From Jaltomata sinuosa (Eukaryota; Streptophyta; Magnoliopsida; Solanales; Solanaceae), in the NCBI GenBank assembly GCA_003996215.1, contig QJPP01003486.1, positions 1-64,000 of the forward strand: 64,000 nucleotides of DNA, in the 5' to 3' direction. The notes under the pieces were generated by a model, which searched no databases, was not told the DNA's origin, and worked only from the letters and a program-made list of their open reading frames with translations. Shown here piece after piece: positions 46,324-58,014 of the stretch. The translations under genes were made by a program, and so were the position numbers. The stretch's first letter is position 1, and every line of letters begins with the position of its first letter.

Positions 46324-46331
46324 TATATAAA
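46324..46331 (+). promoter_or_regulatory. TATA box of Ogre 3' LTR
   Basis: TATATAAA, the counterpart of 32558-32565. From a 3' LTR it could drive read-through into the hAT element and flanking DNA. Confidence 0.55.
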
Positions 46332-47845
46332 CCCCACTGTTTTTGAGTGTTGGGTAACGTTTTCATAGCAAAGAGAACCCCAAAAAGCTTGAAAAGCCAG
46401 GGGATTTCGAAGCTAAGAATTCAAGTATCCGTTTATACATTTTTGAGGTCAAAAACTCGGATTCAAAGTCTGTTTTTCCAGCGTTGTCAAGGTTCTCCAG
46501 TGAAAGCTTGTTTCGTCCCAGTTGGTTGCTCTAGAAAAGGTAAATATCCTTTCTTTTTCTCTTTTTCCTTTCTGTGTATATCTCATTTTAGTGTTATGTA
46601 GAATCGTTCTGTTTGGAATTTCTTGTTTTAGGCTGGAATTTGTTTGATTTGTCATTAAAAAAATAAGTCTAGAAGTTGTAGAATCTGTTTTAAAGTCCTG
46701 AAGTTTTGCTCTCTCTTTCTCTTGTTTTGTTCTCGTTTTAATGAGGGTCTTATATGAATATCGATATGTTGTTGGTTTTACTGTTTAGAGCCCTTATGTA
46801 TGTTGTGAGAATTCAACAAAGGAGATACTAGTGCTTGTTTTGATATCGCTTCATGACTGCCGTATGCCTACTTTCGTTGTATGTTCATTTCAAGAGTTGA
46901 TTTAACAAGCATGAAAATGGCTAGCTTTTTTCCTTTCAATGTGTTCAGTATTTCATTTAAATTTGGCTATCATGTGCTATTTTTTCCATTGAAGTAAGGT
47001 TTTGTATTGGAGTTCTATGGGTCATCTGGTTTAGTCTAAATAGGCTGACCTTCTCCCTTTCCCCCTTGCTGATTGTTTGGTATTACGAAGAAAATCTGCG
47101 CTCTTCTAAACTGATAGATGCTAGCTTTTTCCATGAGAGCATTACCTATTTTTTAAGTCATGTTAGAAACGAACCCTTTTGATCGAGTAATACCATTAAG
47201 ATCAAGTCTCGAACATGTTTCCTTGTCATTCGAGTTTGAGACAGCATTCTTTTCGTAATGGTTATTCCAGTTGCTATGAAATCATGCCTTTATGTAGTTC
47301 CTTTTGGATTATGTGTAGAATTTAGGATCATTGAATGTCTGGATTGTTTAACAGAAAAAAGTGGTTAGTTGGAATGTTTACTATGTTCGTTATATGTTTG
47401 CTTTGGAAAAATCTCTTGGTTTTGTTCTAATGTTAACATATTTCTCCCCATATGAACTGTTCCTCATTTTTTTAAATCATGCCTGAGTAAGAGTGGCAAT
47501 GGAATCGGGAGGTGCCGGTACCGGTTCCGGACTGTCCTGATCCGTTACCGGTCCGGTGGACTCTGGTTCCATCCTGAGGAGGGGTTGGCCGGTAGAGGTA
47601 ATGGGACGGAAGGGGTAAAGTTACCGGATCGTCCCGGTCCGGTCCGTCCCGGTACCGGTCCGGTTCGATCCGGTGAAAAATTTCAATTTTTTTTAAATAG
47701 TCGTTGGGTTAGCCGTTGGCAACGGCCAGTGGGCCCCACCCAACGGCTATTTCAGCCAAACAGCCCCCCAAAACACTCCCCTACCCCCCAAACTTTTTTT
47801 AATACCCCAAAGTTTTTAAAAATATATTTTAGTCCTAAATTTTAA

Positions 47846-47853
47846 CTATAAAA
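47846..47853 (+). promoter_or_regulatory. Probable TATA box of hAT transposase
   Basis: ACTATAAAAACCCCCC, about 310 bp upstream of the transposase ATG, between the GC-rich terminal zone and an AT-rich leader with CT-rich stretches. Confidence 0.45.
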
Positions 47854-48163
47854 ACCCCCCACCCCTTCATTATTTATTACACAAAATTTTTTCTTCTTCA
47901 TCTACTCTCTCAACTCTCAATCTTCGACTCTTCTACTCTCTATTCTCTAATAGTCTCTATTAAATTGTTAATTTTATTTGTTGGATTATTTTGGAGCAAT
48001 TTTCAAGCTTCAAGTTTCATCTATCAATTTTGGCTTTTGGTTATACACGTCTGTTTTTACGCAGACGTTTGGTACATTCGTTCTAACTTTCATCTCTTTA
48101 CTTATTTATTTTTTTGCATTTAATTTTTTTATTTATTTATTTGCTTACTTTTAATATTTTACA

Positions 48164-50706
48164 ATGGAATCCGGTGATAAAAATGTTGGCAAGGGTAAAA
48201 GTTCATTTTTTGGTAGGGTAGGTAATGCACTAACCGGAAAAACTAAAGTCGGTAGTTCTTCTAAATCCAAATCTAAAACTAGACAACAACCTCAATTAAG
48301 AATAAATACGGATGTTTTACACATGTTGATGAAACTCCTTTTAATATTGATAGCAATACTCAATTAGATCATGAATATTTACAGACAAGGTTTGGTAATT
48401 TTAATGAAGAACTAGATGAAGAAGTAGAATATGATAATGAATATGATGGTAATGATACTTATGATGATAATGAAATAGAGCCGCCTACGGCTACTAGTCC
48501 CACTCCTGCTCCTGCTCCCACACCCACTCCCCCTGTACATCCTACTAGAGCTAAGCCAAAGGCTTAACGTCCTAAAAAATCTGTTGTGTGGCAATTTATG
48601 ACTCAAAGTGAGGATAAAACTCAAGCTATTTGTAAAATATGTAAATATATTTTGAATCATAAAACTACGGGAAAGTCGGGTGGGACGGGACATTTAAGAA
48701 ATCATTTAATGGGATGTTGTAAAAATGATTTTTTGCAAGCTCAGGCTATAGCCGATGCAAAAAAATATGGTACTCCCCTTCCCGATGCATCTGTAGGTGT
48801 AGGGGCCTCTAACATGATCCAAACAAAGTTAAACCCTTCTAATGTTGCTGGCCCTAGTACACATCGCAGTTATAGTAGAGAAAGAGATCTTGAAGAATTA
48901 GCTAAAATGATTGTTCTTTGTGGCTTGCCTTTTAGTTTTGCTGAAAATTCCGGTTTTGTTCATTATATTCAAATAGTGTATAATCCTTCTTTCACAGGTT
49001 TTTCAAGAAATACTATTAAAAAAACTATTTTTGATTATCAAGGACAACATGTACAATATCTTCGTTGTTTATTTAACTATAATACTTGTAGAATGGCTAT
49101 CACTTCTGATATGGGTCGTAGTCCTAATGGTAACGATTATTTCACTATTACTGGTCATTGAATTGATGAAAATTGGAATATGCAAAAAAGAATTTTAGGT
49201 TATAAATGTTGTGAAATGCTGAAAACCGGTAGTTACATAGCTCAAACTATTATAGATGTTTTACAATTTTATGGAATTTGTAATAAAGTAATTAGTGTCA
49301 CCCTTGATAATGCTTCTAATAATACAAATGTTGTTGATAAACTAAAACCGACAATTTGCTCTATTTATAATGATGGTTTTCATATTAGGTGTGCAGCACA
49401 CATATATAATTTAATTGTTAGAGATGGTATAGCAATGTATAATAATGGTTGTATAAAATGTGAAGCTGCATGCCATTTTATTTTTAAATGTCAAGTAAAG
49501 TCTAGGCGTGTAGAGTTTGAAAATCGGTGTCGTGAATTAGAACTCTCCCCTAGAAAAATTCCAAAAGCAGTGTCTACTAGATGGAATTCTTTATATGAAA
49601 TGCTTAAAGTTGCTTATGAATATAGAAAGCCTTTACAAATGGTTTGGAATGCTCACAATTCAGATATTGATTATAGAATTACTGACACTGATTGGAAACA
49701 AGTATATAAACTTAAAGAATTTTTAAAAGTTTTATATTTAGCTACAAAACAAATATCTGGACTTTATTATCCAACTATTTGTTCAGTTTTACCAAATATA
49801 TGTGCTATTTCTGATAAATTTTTTCAATACAAAAATATTCCACGGTTTAAAGATTCTATTAATGCAATGATTAAAAAATTTAGAAAATATTTTATACCTA
49901 TTCCTCAAATTTATTTAACTGCTTGTTTATTAAACCCAACTTACAAAGAAATAGGTGCATCACGAATGATTGAAAGAATATATTCAAATTTAGATATTTT
50001 AGAGATTATATATCAGCAAAGTATCCAAGGTGACGAAGTTGCCGAAGAGGACAAAATACCTAGTTTGTCCGATGTTAAAGATAGCATAAGAATTGAAGCT
50101 AAAAAATTGTATGACTTGTATAATTCTAGTAGAATAAATGATGAAGTACATAATGTAGAACCTTCAAGTTCTAGGCGTAGATATTCAAATGAAGATGATA
50201 TTGATGATATGATGGAAAATTATCTTGGTCTTACTTCTAATGAAAGGAATGATTTTGATGAATATCTTAATCAGGGAATGGAAAGCATTAAGGATGCACA
50301 AGGCAAACCTCAACTTTTGGAATGGTGGAAGACTCGCGGCAAGTCATTTCCAAAACTTCAACCGGTGGTTCGAGATTTGCTAGCTATTCAAGCATCTTCA
50401 GTAGCTTCGGAGGGCGCTTTTAGTGCAGCAAGATATCAAATTGGGGAGCATAGGTATTCATTAGCATCAGACAGCTTGGAGATATCGGTATTGTTTAGAG
50501 ATTGGATCAATGCCGAGCGAAGGAATTATGGGCGTCCTAGTTTACCTGTCCAATTTGAATATGATATAGATAATATTTTGGTAAATTCTAGTGAAGACGG
50601 CATGGATGCATTGAAGGATCAAGCACAACAACCACTTCCAGAAAATATTACCAGAGAATTGTTAGAAACTCTACGTCAAGACTATTTTCAAGGATTCAAA
50701 TATTAG
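48164..50706 (+). pseudogene. hAT transposase (BED zinc finger and hAT dimerisation domain), lightly broken
   Basis: RICESLEEPER/Ac-like transposase. N-terminal part from the ATG at 48164 (MESGDKNVGKGKSSFFGRVG), then a frameshift near 48310-48365. The following frame has an acidic and then Pro/Thr-rich linker and a TAA at 48565-48567. The BED zinc finger follows (VVWQFMTQSE...CKICKYIL...GTGHLRNHLMGCC, about 48580-48720). The catalytic region continues through YDITS-type AITSDMGRS and FTITGH, then TGA at 49159-49161 where the family has Trp, then LDNASNNTNVV, CAAHIYNLIVRDG and STRWNSLYEML. The C-terminal dimerisation domain (about 50320-50540) reads LLEWWKTRGKSFPKL, LLAIQASSVASEGAFSAAR and RYSLASDSLEISVLFRDWI. 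Reading through the two stops and one shift gives a full-length protein of about 845 residues. The breaks are few, so it died recently or the TGA and TAA are allelic. Confidence 0.92.
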
Positions 50707-52634
50707 TATGATAGTTCGAGGCCTAATTCAAACAGAACCCTTCCTAGAAGGTGGCTGCGTAGATTAGGTCCTCTTCTAATATTTGTAATACAAATTGTAT
50801 TATTTAATTTTTATGAATAAAATTATAGGCTATTCGCCTTGAATTTTTTTAATTATTGTCTTCAATTTAATACAAGTCTTTTTTATATATTTCAATTTTT
50901 AAATGTTTCAAACTTAAGTTACAATTTGAAATTTAAAAAAGTTTAACAAATGAAAGTTTGATATAGTTTAAAAAGTTTCAAACTTAAGTAAGTAAGTTAT
51001 TAAGTTAGTTATAGTTTAAAAATTTAAATTTAACCTTTTAAGACTTAAGACTTAAGAGTTTAAAAAGTTTTTAAGAGTTTAAAATTTGAAATTTAAAGTT
51101 TTAAACTTTTAGAGTTTAAAATTTATACTCTAAAAAAAGTCTAATTTATTAAGTTATACTTTTAAAAGAAATATAAAATAACTTATATATTTTGAAACCT
51201 TTTCAATTATAAATAACCAAATTTTAATTTAATTAAAATTTTAAAAAAAAAAGGAGCGGGACGAAAAGGGAAAAATTCCCGGTACTACCGGTACCGGTAC
51301 CATCCCGGTTCCCGGCCAACCGGCGGACGATTACTCCGGTACCGGTTCGGTTTCGGTTAATACCGGTCTGGTCATACCGGTACCGGTGTCGGTGCCAGCC
51401 ATATGCCTGAGGTCGAAAGCTATTATTGTAGCTCTTGCCAATTGACTCGTAATTTTAGAGTTTGTTCCATCAAGCGGTACACCTTGTTTCCAGCACGAAT
51501 CATTGTTGGTCATTATGTTTGTTATGTGATGGATCTGCAAATCATTAAGACATGTGTTATTTTCATCCATTTTATCTAGATCATAATTCTTTGCTTCGTG
51601 AATTCGATTTGCTTGAACATTTGTTTGAGATATGTTTGATTATTAGTACTCCTCTAACCACTTATCTTTTGTGTATGCAACATGTGACATTTTTGAGTCC
51701 TTTTGGACTCTCCTCACTGCATTTCCGTCTTGGGTTATAACCCAACAAATTTTCTCGAGTCAAATGTCGCGCATGGAGAGAATGTTATATGTGGAAGATG
51801 AAAAAATGGTTTGAACCCATGAAGGCAGCAACAGTAATGGCAGTCCAAGAGGACTGAGTTAAGAAATGGGCCAAAAGGCCCAAATCATAAGCATGCAACA
51901 TCAGAAATGGCCCAAATAAGCTTAAATTGAAGGAAAATGAACTAAAAGTCCAAGTGCAATGGCAGAAGTGGGCCAAAGCCCATAATCTAGTTTAGCACAG
52001 GTTTTCATAGACTTTAAAGTCCTAATTGAGCTCAACGCTTAATTACTTCCCTTATCTCTTTTAACTCTTTATATAGTATATTGTTTTAGTTTAGGATTAT
52101 TTGTATTAATTTGGACTGACTCTTTTAACTTAGTAAGTTCTCCCCAAAAGAGTAAACATTTCTTGTTAATTTCCTTTAATCACTCCTTGTTTTCTTCATA
52201 TGCTTTAAAAATTATCAAAACGAGCACATTTCCTTTAAATAAACAACTCTTCCATGTGTTTTCACTTTTTAAAATCGACTCTCTTTATCAAGTTATAGTC
52301 GTTACGCCTTCTCAAGAAAATCTTAAAAATATCTTTTTCAAAAAGTTAGTCAAAATAAGTCAGTTTTAAACAAGTCCGGATAACCGCGAGTTAGCGGATA
52401 CTCCAAATGCCTTAAAAACCTTCTTGGAGTATTAATATGAACCCTTACCCAAAATCTCGAAATTTTTAAAGTCTATCTATTTTGGATTTTAAAGATTCTT
52501 CTAAGTTTTTCTTGGTTTTTACTTTTATAAAAACTAAGCGGCGACTCTTGCTTTAAAATTAAAAACGTTTTGAGATTTTAACTTAGAATTTTTGAAATGA
52601 TTTTTCAAACTCAAGTCATTTTTTCCATAAAACA

Positions 52635-55600
52635 TTGTTAACCTCAAGTAAAAAGGCAAAGAAGGAAAGCAAGCCAATATATTCAAGCGAGAAGCAATAC
52701 ACAAACAGAATCATGCTTAAAGCACTAATCAAGATAAGAGAAACAGATGACCACCTCCCAATTTCAAACCTAGGATGAAATAAACTATGCCATAAAGCAC
52801 CAAAAGACACTACTCAGAACCACAATAAAAGATAGAACTCCCTAGCTCACAACTGCCCAGAAGTCCACATAAATAGTGCCTCAAATCAAAAAGGGACCCA
52901 CTAATCCATCAACGATCAAAATATCCAAAAATCTAAGCCTTAACACGCAAGAACCCACGAAATCACCAAGTATCGAAGACCAATAAGTTCTATGACACGA
53001 GATAAGCAATAATATCTACCTACAGTCCCAATGGCCGCCCATATAATCGAGAAACATAATCAAGTAAAAACAAATTCTCTGGCATCCCATACTACCGGAG
53101 CGTACACTGAACAAACAGTAAACAGGGGTGGAATCCAGATGAAATATGCATGATGATGATGAGATGATGAAAATCAAGTTCCATAGTAGTGCCATATGAT
53201 ACCCCCTTTGGTACCTAAAAGGCCCAATAGAGGTAGGTTCCATGGAAGGAACCCTCCCGAGTACCTCTACTACGCCATACACCCCTCTTCCTGGCACACT
53301 CATTGGCTCGTAGCCATTGGTCTAGGAACGACAGGGTCCATGGAGGTCTACTCGTAGACCACTTACTAAAATGCAAATATCAATATATAACTCAATAATC
53401 AGAACCTCATAGTACGTGCCTGAAATTGAACCGAGTCTAAAATAGTACCCAAATCTCAATAACCCTTATAAAGGGTGCTCGGAGTGTTTCTGGGTCTAAA
53501 TCAGTAGTCAAGTCTCAAATCCCTAAACAGTGTGCCCAGCACGTATCCGGGTCTAAATCCATAGAAAATCATGTCTAGCGCTACGGCACAGCCGAGCCTA
53601 ATATCAGTATGAAAACTAATGATAAAATCATTAAAATACCCTCTCTACCCCAAGAGGTGTCATGAAAATCAGTTCCAAAATGCTTTCATAATCATCTTAC
53701 TGAAAATGAGCCCTCGAGGCCACGCAAAGTTTAGAAAACTGTTCAAAGTAGGCCCGAAGCCAAATCAGTAGTAAACCATACAGAAAATCCTTTATATGAA
53801 TGATATGCTCACAAACAGTAGATTAGCCTAACGGCTTACAAACATTCCTATCCGCGCTGTACAGGAACCATCAGTTCTACAACACAGATAGCCAGCCTAA
53901 AGCATTATCATAATGTCTGGGACTCGCAGACATTCCCAAATATCTCACCATCTATAGTCCATAGGCATATTCAAAGGCCACACGGGGGCCACAAGAGTAA
54001 TATAGCAATACTACACGAATACTACAATCAACGTGTGAAATAAATTGACAGAAAAGACGAACAAGGCCTGAGGGTACCAACCTAGAAAATCATCCCAAAG
54101 AAGCTAATTAATGTTGTTGTAGCCTATATACGCAAAGTCTAGGTAGGGAAAATCATAACTTACTTGTCGTCCGATGACTAGCTGCGGGGACAACCTCGTC
54201 AAAGCTCGAACTGCTCCGAGAATCCCCAATTCACAAAAATACTATCAACACAATAATCTAAGCATCAAAATGAAACCAACAATAACTATAATGCTATAAA
54301 TATAACCGAGTCAAAATCTGGGTCACAAACAGGCCCGTGGGCCCCACAACCCAAAGCCGAAAATGAAAAATACCACAGTATTTCTCACAATCCTAGGAGA
54401 GCATGCTCAAAATTTGAGCAGAAATGGACATCATTTAGGGCTCAAAACAACCCACAAATCAAGAAATTACAAAGGGGAATTAATGGAGGAAAACGGAATG
54501 AAAGACAAGATTTACCCGTTATAGAAGCCACTAAACTTGCAAGTATCGTCAAAATATTACCCTCCAATCAGTTGGGATGATCAATGGTGGAAAATGGAGG
54601 TTTTAAGTGTTTTAGCAATGGAGAAATTGCCCAAGTGAAATTGGAAAATTAATTGGAGAAGAAGGGGTGTTATAAATGCTGTCAGTCGATGCCATGCCTA
54701 CGCGAACATGGCGCTGCCTATGCATCCATGCTTATGTGGGAAGCACAAGCGTACGTGTAGGCCAGGTGCTGGCCAGGCCAAGTGCTGGCTAGCGCACATG
54801 CAGTCAGGCCAATGCGTACGCGATAGCACGCACGCGGCTAGGCGCTGCCTAGGCGATGGCCGAGAAAATGGGGTGGTTGGCATTACTGCTATGGATAGGT
54901 GGCCATGCCCATGCGTAGGTATAGGTTTGCTGGTGCCATGACAACAACCAGTTGCCAACAGCCATGCCAACTTAGAATTTAATTCTGACAGACCCTCGGG
55001 AATGCATCTGGGATCCCGCGAACACAAACGACCTGAGCTATTCAACTAGAAATGGCATTTCGGGTCCAACAGAATTGACAAAAATCCCTTCAGAGATCAA
55101 TTTAATAAAAAGTGGTCCCCACACCCAAAATCAACCTTTAGGCCTATAATTCCAAAATGGAACCCACGGTTGAAATCAAGTCTGGAAGCCTCGGGACCCA
55201 AACCAATGGTCCCTATAGCCTAAACTCGATATTCCAGAGCTAACAACGGTGATGAATTTTTTATCCAAGTCCGTCTTCTCCAAATATTGACTAAAGTCAA
55301 CCAAACAAGCCCAACTGGACTGAAAACACAGAATAAGAGAGAATTCCAAGCTGAAAAGCTCCCAGATCCTGACCAAAGGTACCCCTAGACCAAAGTCCAT
55401 GCTCCAGAGCTAACGGAACTGTTGGAATTCGATTCCGAGAACGATTACCAAGAATGTTGACCAAAGTCAACGACTTCCTAAGTTAAAGTTCTAAAATAGG
55501 AAAACGGCCATAAAGACCAAACAAATGGCTCGGGCACCAAAATATCGGTCCCAGCAAGCCATGAATGACTTGGGCTACTACAGGCAAGCTCTAACAGTAC

Positions 55601-55641
55601 AAGGAAGGCAAAATGCATAAATGACTGGAAGGGTCATTACA
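52635..55641 (-). repeat. 5' LTR of Del-minus, right part
   Basis: Inverse-orientation Del LTR resuming after the Ogre: GTTAACCTCAAGTAAAAAGG matches 7747 onward (GGTAACCTTAAGTAAAAAGG). It runs parallel to 7750-8151 and 24536-26619 and ends at 55641 with TGTAATGACCC on the minus strand. It includes the roughly 490 bp (53046-53530) missing from the other LTR and the GC-rich block 54680-54970. Frames here (54698-55045, 54708-54941) are LTR sequence. Confidence 0.87.
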
Positions 55642-56704
55642 GATCATCCTCTACAATATTTAGGCAAGTAATAATACTATATGGTTAACTTTACTTTCCT
55701 TATTGCTTCTATAGTATTATCTTCTATATACATCCTTACATGATCAGGGAGATTCGCCATTAGGTCAACTAGAATTTTTATCTTTGCACAACTTGGTCTG
55801 GTTTTATTATATGTGGCCATGTCTAAATGCAGTGGGATCCCTAATGTTAATGCCAAAGAGAATAAGGATTATTTCACATAGTATGTAGGGAGTATGTTAG
55901 CGAAGGATATCTGTGCCATTGCTTTTGTTGTTTCTTTCTCCTTTTTGAACTTAAAGTCATACAATAATAACCTTATTTGGTATGATCTACCATCCTTATA
56001 CTATATATAAAATTACACCTTCGAGGTTAAATTGATGAAATCCTCCTTCACTGACAGTCTAATTAATATGTTTCTATTTCTGAAAAGGCCATTGGACAGT
56101 CTCCTTTGATGCTACACTATATTGGAATTATGGATTGCAACTCCTCCAATTCCTTCCAGCCATATGAAAACATCCCTACCACTGCATGTTTTAGATTTTT
56201 AATGATATCCATAGGTTCCGACTATGACTCGGATCATTTAATGTATGGTTTACCATGTGACATAGTAATAGATTTGAATAGAATCATAAGTAAATTATTG
56301 TTAGGGCATGTGTTCTACACTATATTTGCATGGTTTAAGAAGGTACGGGGACTTATGGGTTGGGTGGGCTTACGTTTGTGGAGAGTATTGGTAAAGATAA
56401 TGGCTTTCCCTGGCAAGCCATCACATCTGGTGGCTGACAGGTGGTTTGATTGACCATGTAAAATAAGATTCAAAGAAGAAAAAAATTGGGGATTATAAAT
56501 AGCATGAAGATAGGAAAAACTCACTAGGTCTTTTCTCCATGAATCAATTTTTTACTTGTAGCTTCCACAAACATGGTTTGAAGGGGGTGATTTTAGTATA
56601 GGACGACATTTTGTTACTAGATAAGTTTACATATATGGTGGTAAGTTTACCTTTATGGTGGTTCTCTAATTTTGTGAAGTACTTTTATGGAACTGAGTGC
56701 AATA
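55642..56704. other. Flanking DNA without recognised gene
   Basis: AT-rich, unlike the LTRs to the left. One plus frame (56106-56453, 115 codons) has an ATG, but I recognise no domain, and the T-rich composition with rare codons does not argue for a gene. The first 14 bp (to 55655) look like Del polypurine-tract sequence (see findings). Confidence 0.5.
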
Positions 56705-56965
56705 CTCCCTTCAGTCCAAGATAAATGAATTTACGACAGTTTTTATAATGTTCAAAATGAATGAATTTTTCAAAGCTCAAAGATATATTCATTAATATTT
56801 TCCAAAAATCCTTCTCTTTAATGGGGTTTTCAACTATCCGTAGATTTAAATAGAGTTTCGAAAGAAGTAAAAAGGTAATATTGATAAATTACCCAATGTC
56901 ATTAACTATTTTTCTTAAGAAATGTGTCACACCGTAAAAATTCATTTATTCTAGATCGGAGGGAG
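56705..56965. mobile_element. Stowaway-like MITE, 261 bp
   Basis: TA target duplications at 56703-56704 and 56966-56967. Terminal inverted repeats CTCCCTTCAGTCCAAGATAA on the left and, inverted from the right end, CTCCCTCCGATCTAGAATAA, both running on into ATGAATTT. The CTCCCTCCGTCC start, TA duplication and AT-rich centre are typical of Tc1/mariner-derived Stowaway elements. No coding capacity. Confidence 0.85.
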
Positions 56966-57799
56966 TATAAGTTGTAAAATCTGAATCTGAAAATAGTTTT
57001 AATAACACCAACTAATGTGCTATAGGGGTATGATTTAGTGCTCAATGCTAACTAGTTATTGCTGACATCACAAAGATAAATTGATGTGCTCTAATCCATG
57101 TCTTGTTCTAATGATTATTCATTGTTTTTTTCTAGTTCATGCATCGTACAAGTTGAAGATTTCACGTCTTATATCAATAGCCTTGGAAATAGTTGACATT
57201 TTCATATGCTTCACACATTTAAATGATGAGTCATATGTAATAGATCTAAATAATTGTATGTCACCATTCCTACTAGACAAGATGACGAGTGGGTGTCATA
57301 CAATGAATGTTGGTTCTCAAGTTGTATTTTAAAACAATTAAAAAACTGCGCAAAAACTATATTGAGTTAATTTTGTGAAAAAAAGGAAAAGTAGTAGCTA
57401 TTTGGATTTTCGTGAATGATTGACATGGACTTTTCTTTTTAATAGAGGAAGAATTTGAAGTTTGAAGAACCCCCTCTTGAAGGAAATACATAGCATGTTG
57501 AAGCATAAAAAATGTCAAGAACAAGTTTGAAGCACCAGAGAAAGCTACATGTTATAATTCTATTTTTTTTTTGTTAAGAGTAGACAAATATAATGTCATA
57601 TAATTTGGATGGATATTTTTTTGTTGAACATTTAATACTTTAATTCTATTGTAATTGACTTGAAATTTTATGTGAATACAAGAAAAAATATACATAATTA
57701 TCTAATGTTGTTAACAGAGGTTATAGTGACCTGTAAGTTAATTGTTTAAAGTTATTACACAAATAGGTAAGACAAAATCTGACTGATAAAATTATATTT
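56966..57799. other. AT-rich intergenic DNA
   Basis: No gene recognised. A frame at 57081-57332 (83 codons) begins in a T-rich stretch and lacks any domain. TTTTTTTCTAG before 57136 resembles a splice acceptor, but no matching exon was found. Confidence 0.45.
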
Positions 57800-58014
57800 T
57801 AGAGAGTGAAATGAAAACTAATGGAGGCAAAGCTTGTTCCTTAAAAGGAGGTATAATAACCAGACTTTTAATTGTCATTAATGGATCTTTAACGATCATA
57901 TAAAAATCCATTCATCTTATTTTAACGTCAATACTTTTCGCGACCAGTGAAAAGAAGATTTGGACTTTCTAACAACTGTATTTTTCCTTGCTAAAGATCG
58001 TTTTTCTTGTAGTG
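57800..58014 (-). mobile_element. CACTA-like transposon terminus
   Basis: Ends TTTTTCTTGTAGTG at 58014, which is CACTACAAGAAAAACGATC on the minus strand, the consensus end of plant CACTA (En/Spm) elements, followed by TTTAGCAAGG and subterminal sequence with GGTCGCGAAAAG. No second CACTACAAGAAA end was found within the window, so only one terminus, or a solo or degenerate copy, is present. The left limit is arbitrary. Confidence 0.5.

Larger units (their letters stand above)
47488..51403 (+). mobile_element. hAT-superfamily DNA transposon, 3.9 kb
   Basis: Flanked by the exact 8 bp direct repeat TGCCTGAG (47480-47487 and 51404-51411), the hAT target-duplication length. Short imperfect terminal inverted repeats: left TAAGAGTGGCA, right (inverted) TATGGCTGGCA. 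Both ends are rich in CCGGT/ACCGG words with the 10 bp palindrome CCGGTACCGG twice on the left (47515, 47649) and three times on the right (51288, 51336, 51377). Such subterminal repeats are the usual transposase-binding zone in hAT elements. It contains one transposase gene and nothing else. It is the youngest insertion of the nested set. Confidence 0.93.
31536..52634 (+). mobile_element. Ogre/Tat-lineage Ty3/gypsy retrotransposon, internally deleted
   Basis: Order: 5' LTR, primer site (34930), leader, gag and protease-flanking remnant (36339-38898), intron-like segment with acceptor at 39187, start of pol (39188-39539), integrase C-terminus (about 39570-39709), very long repeat-rich 3' untranslated region (39710-45291), polypurine tract (45292-45307), 3' LTR (45308-52634, hAT inside). 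Long LTRs, tRNA-Arg primer, an intron-like segment before RT and a long 3' region are hallmarks of Ogre/Tat. RT, RNase H and the integrase core are absent, so it is non-autonomous. It sits inside the 5' LTR of Del-minus. Confidence 0.9.
45308..52634 (+). repeat. 3' LTR of Ogre, split by a hAT transposon
   Basis: LTR sequence 45308-47479 and 51412-52634, collinear with the 5' LTR; net of the insert it is 3.40 kb. The copies share the TATA box (46324), the short frame at 46347 and the end CATAAAACA. Around the hAT site this copy has about 25 bp (AAATCATGCCTGAGGTCGAAAGC once the duplication is removed) not present at the matching spot of the 5' LTR (about 33700-33715), so a small indel predates or accompanied the insertion. 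Confidence 0.88.
7085..55641 (-). mobile_element. Large minus-strand Tekay/Del chromovirus (Del-minus) split by nested insertions
   Basis: Interpretation of the scattered pieces. The 3' LTR is 7085-8151 + 24536-26619, the degenerate internal part 26620-30796, the primer site 30782-30793, and the 5' LTR 30797-31535 + 52635-55641. LTR halves on each side of the insertions join in the order seen in uninterrupted copies: CCCATA at 8146-8151 is followed in the second LTR by TAATCGAG, and the sequence broken at 31535 resumes at 52635 as GTTAACCTCAAGTAAAAAGG. About 490 bp of the 3' LTR is missing at the Athila cluster (present at about 53046-53530). Without the insertions the element is about 11 kb with LTRs near 3.7 kb. 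The internal part has no intact frame. Confidence 0.75.

Noticed and set aside
47585..47845. 86-codon frame at the left end of hAT
   Set aside because: Falls in the CCGGT-rich terminal zone upstream of the TATA-like box; reads as Pro/Gly/Arg repeats from the binding-site words.
54698..55045. 115-codon minus and 77-codon plus frames
   Set aside because: GC-rich LTR block of Del-minus; the homologous block at 25680-25925 is not open in the same way.
56106..56453. 115-codon plus frame as host gene
   Set aside because: No recognisable domain, AT-rich low-bias codons, and an overlapping minus frame of similar quality.
57081..57332. 83-codon frame with splice-acceptor-like start
   Set aside because: No partner exon or domain found; T-rich intergenic context explains the signal.
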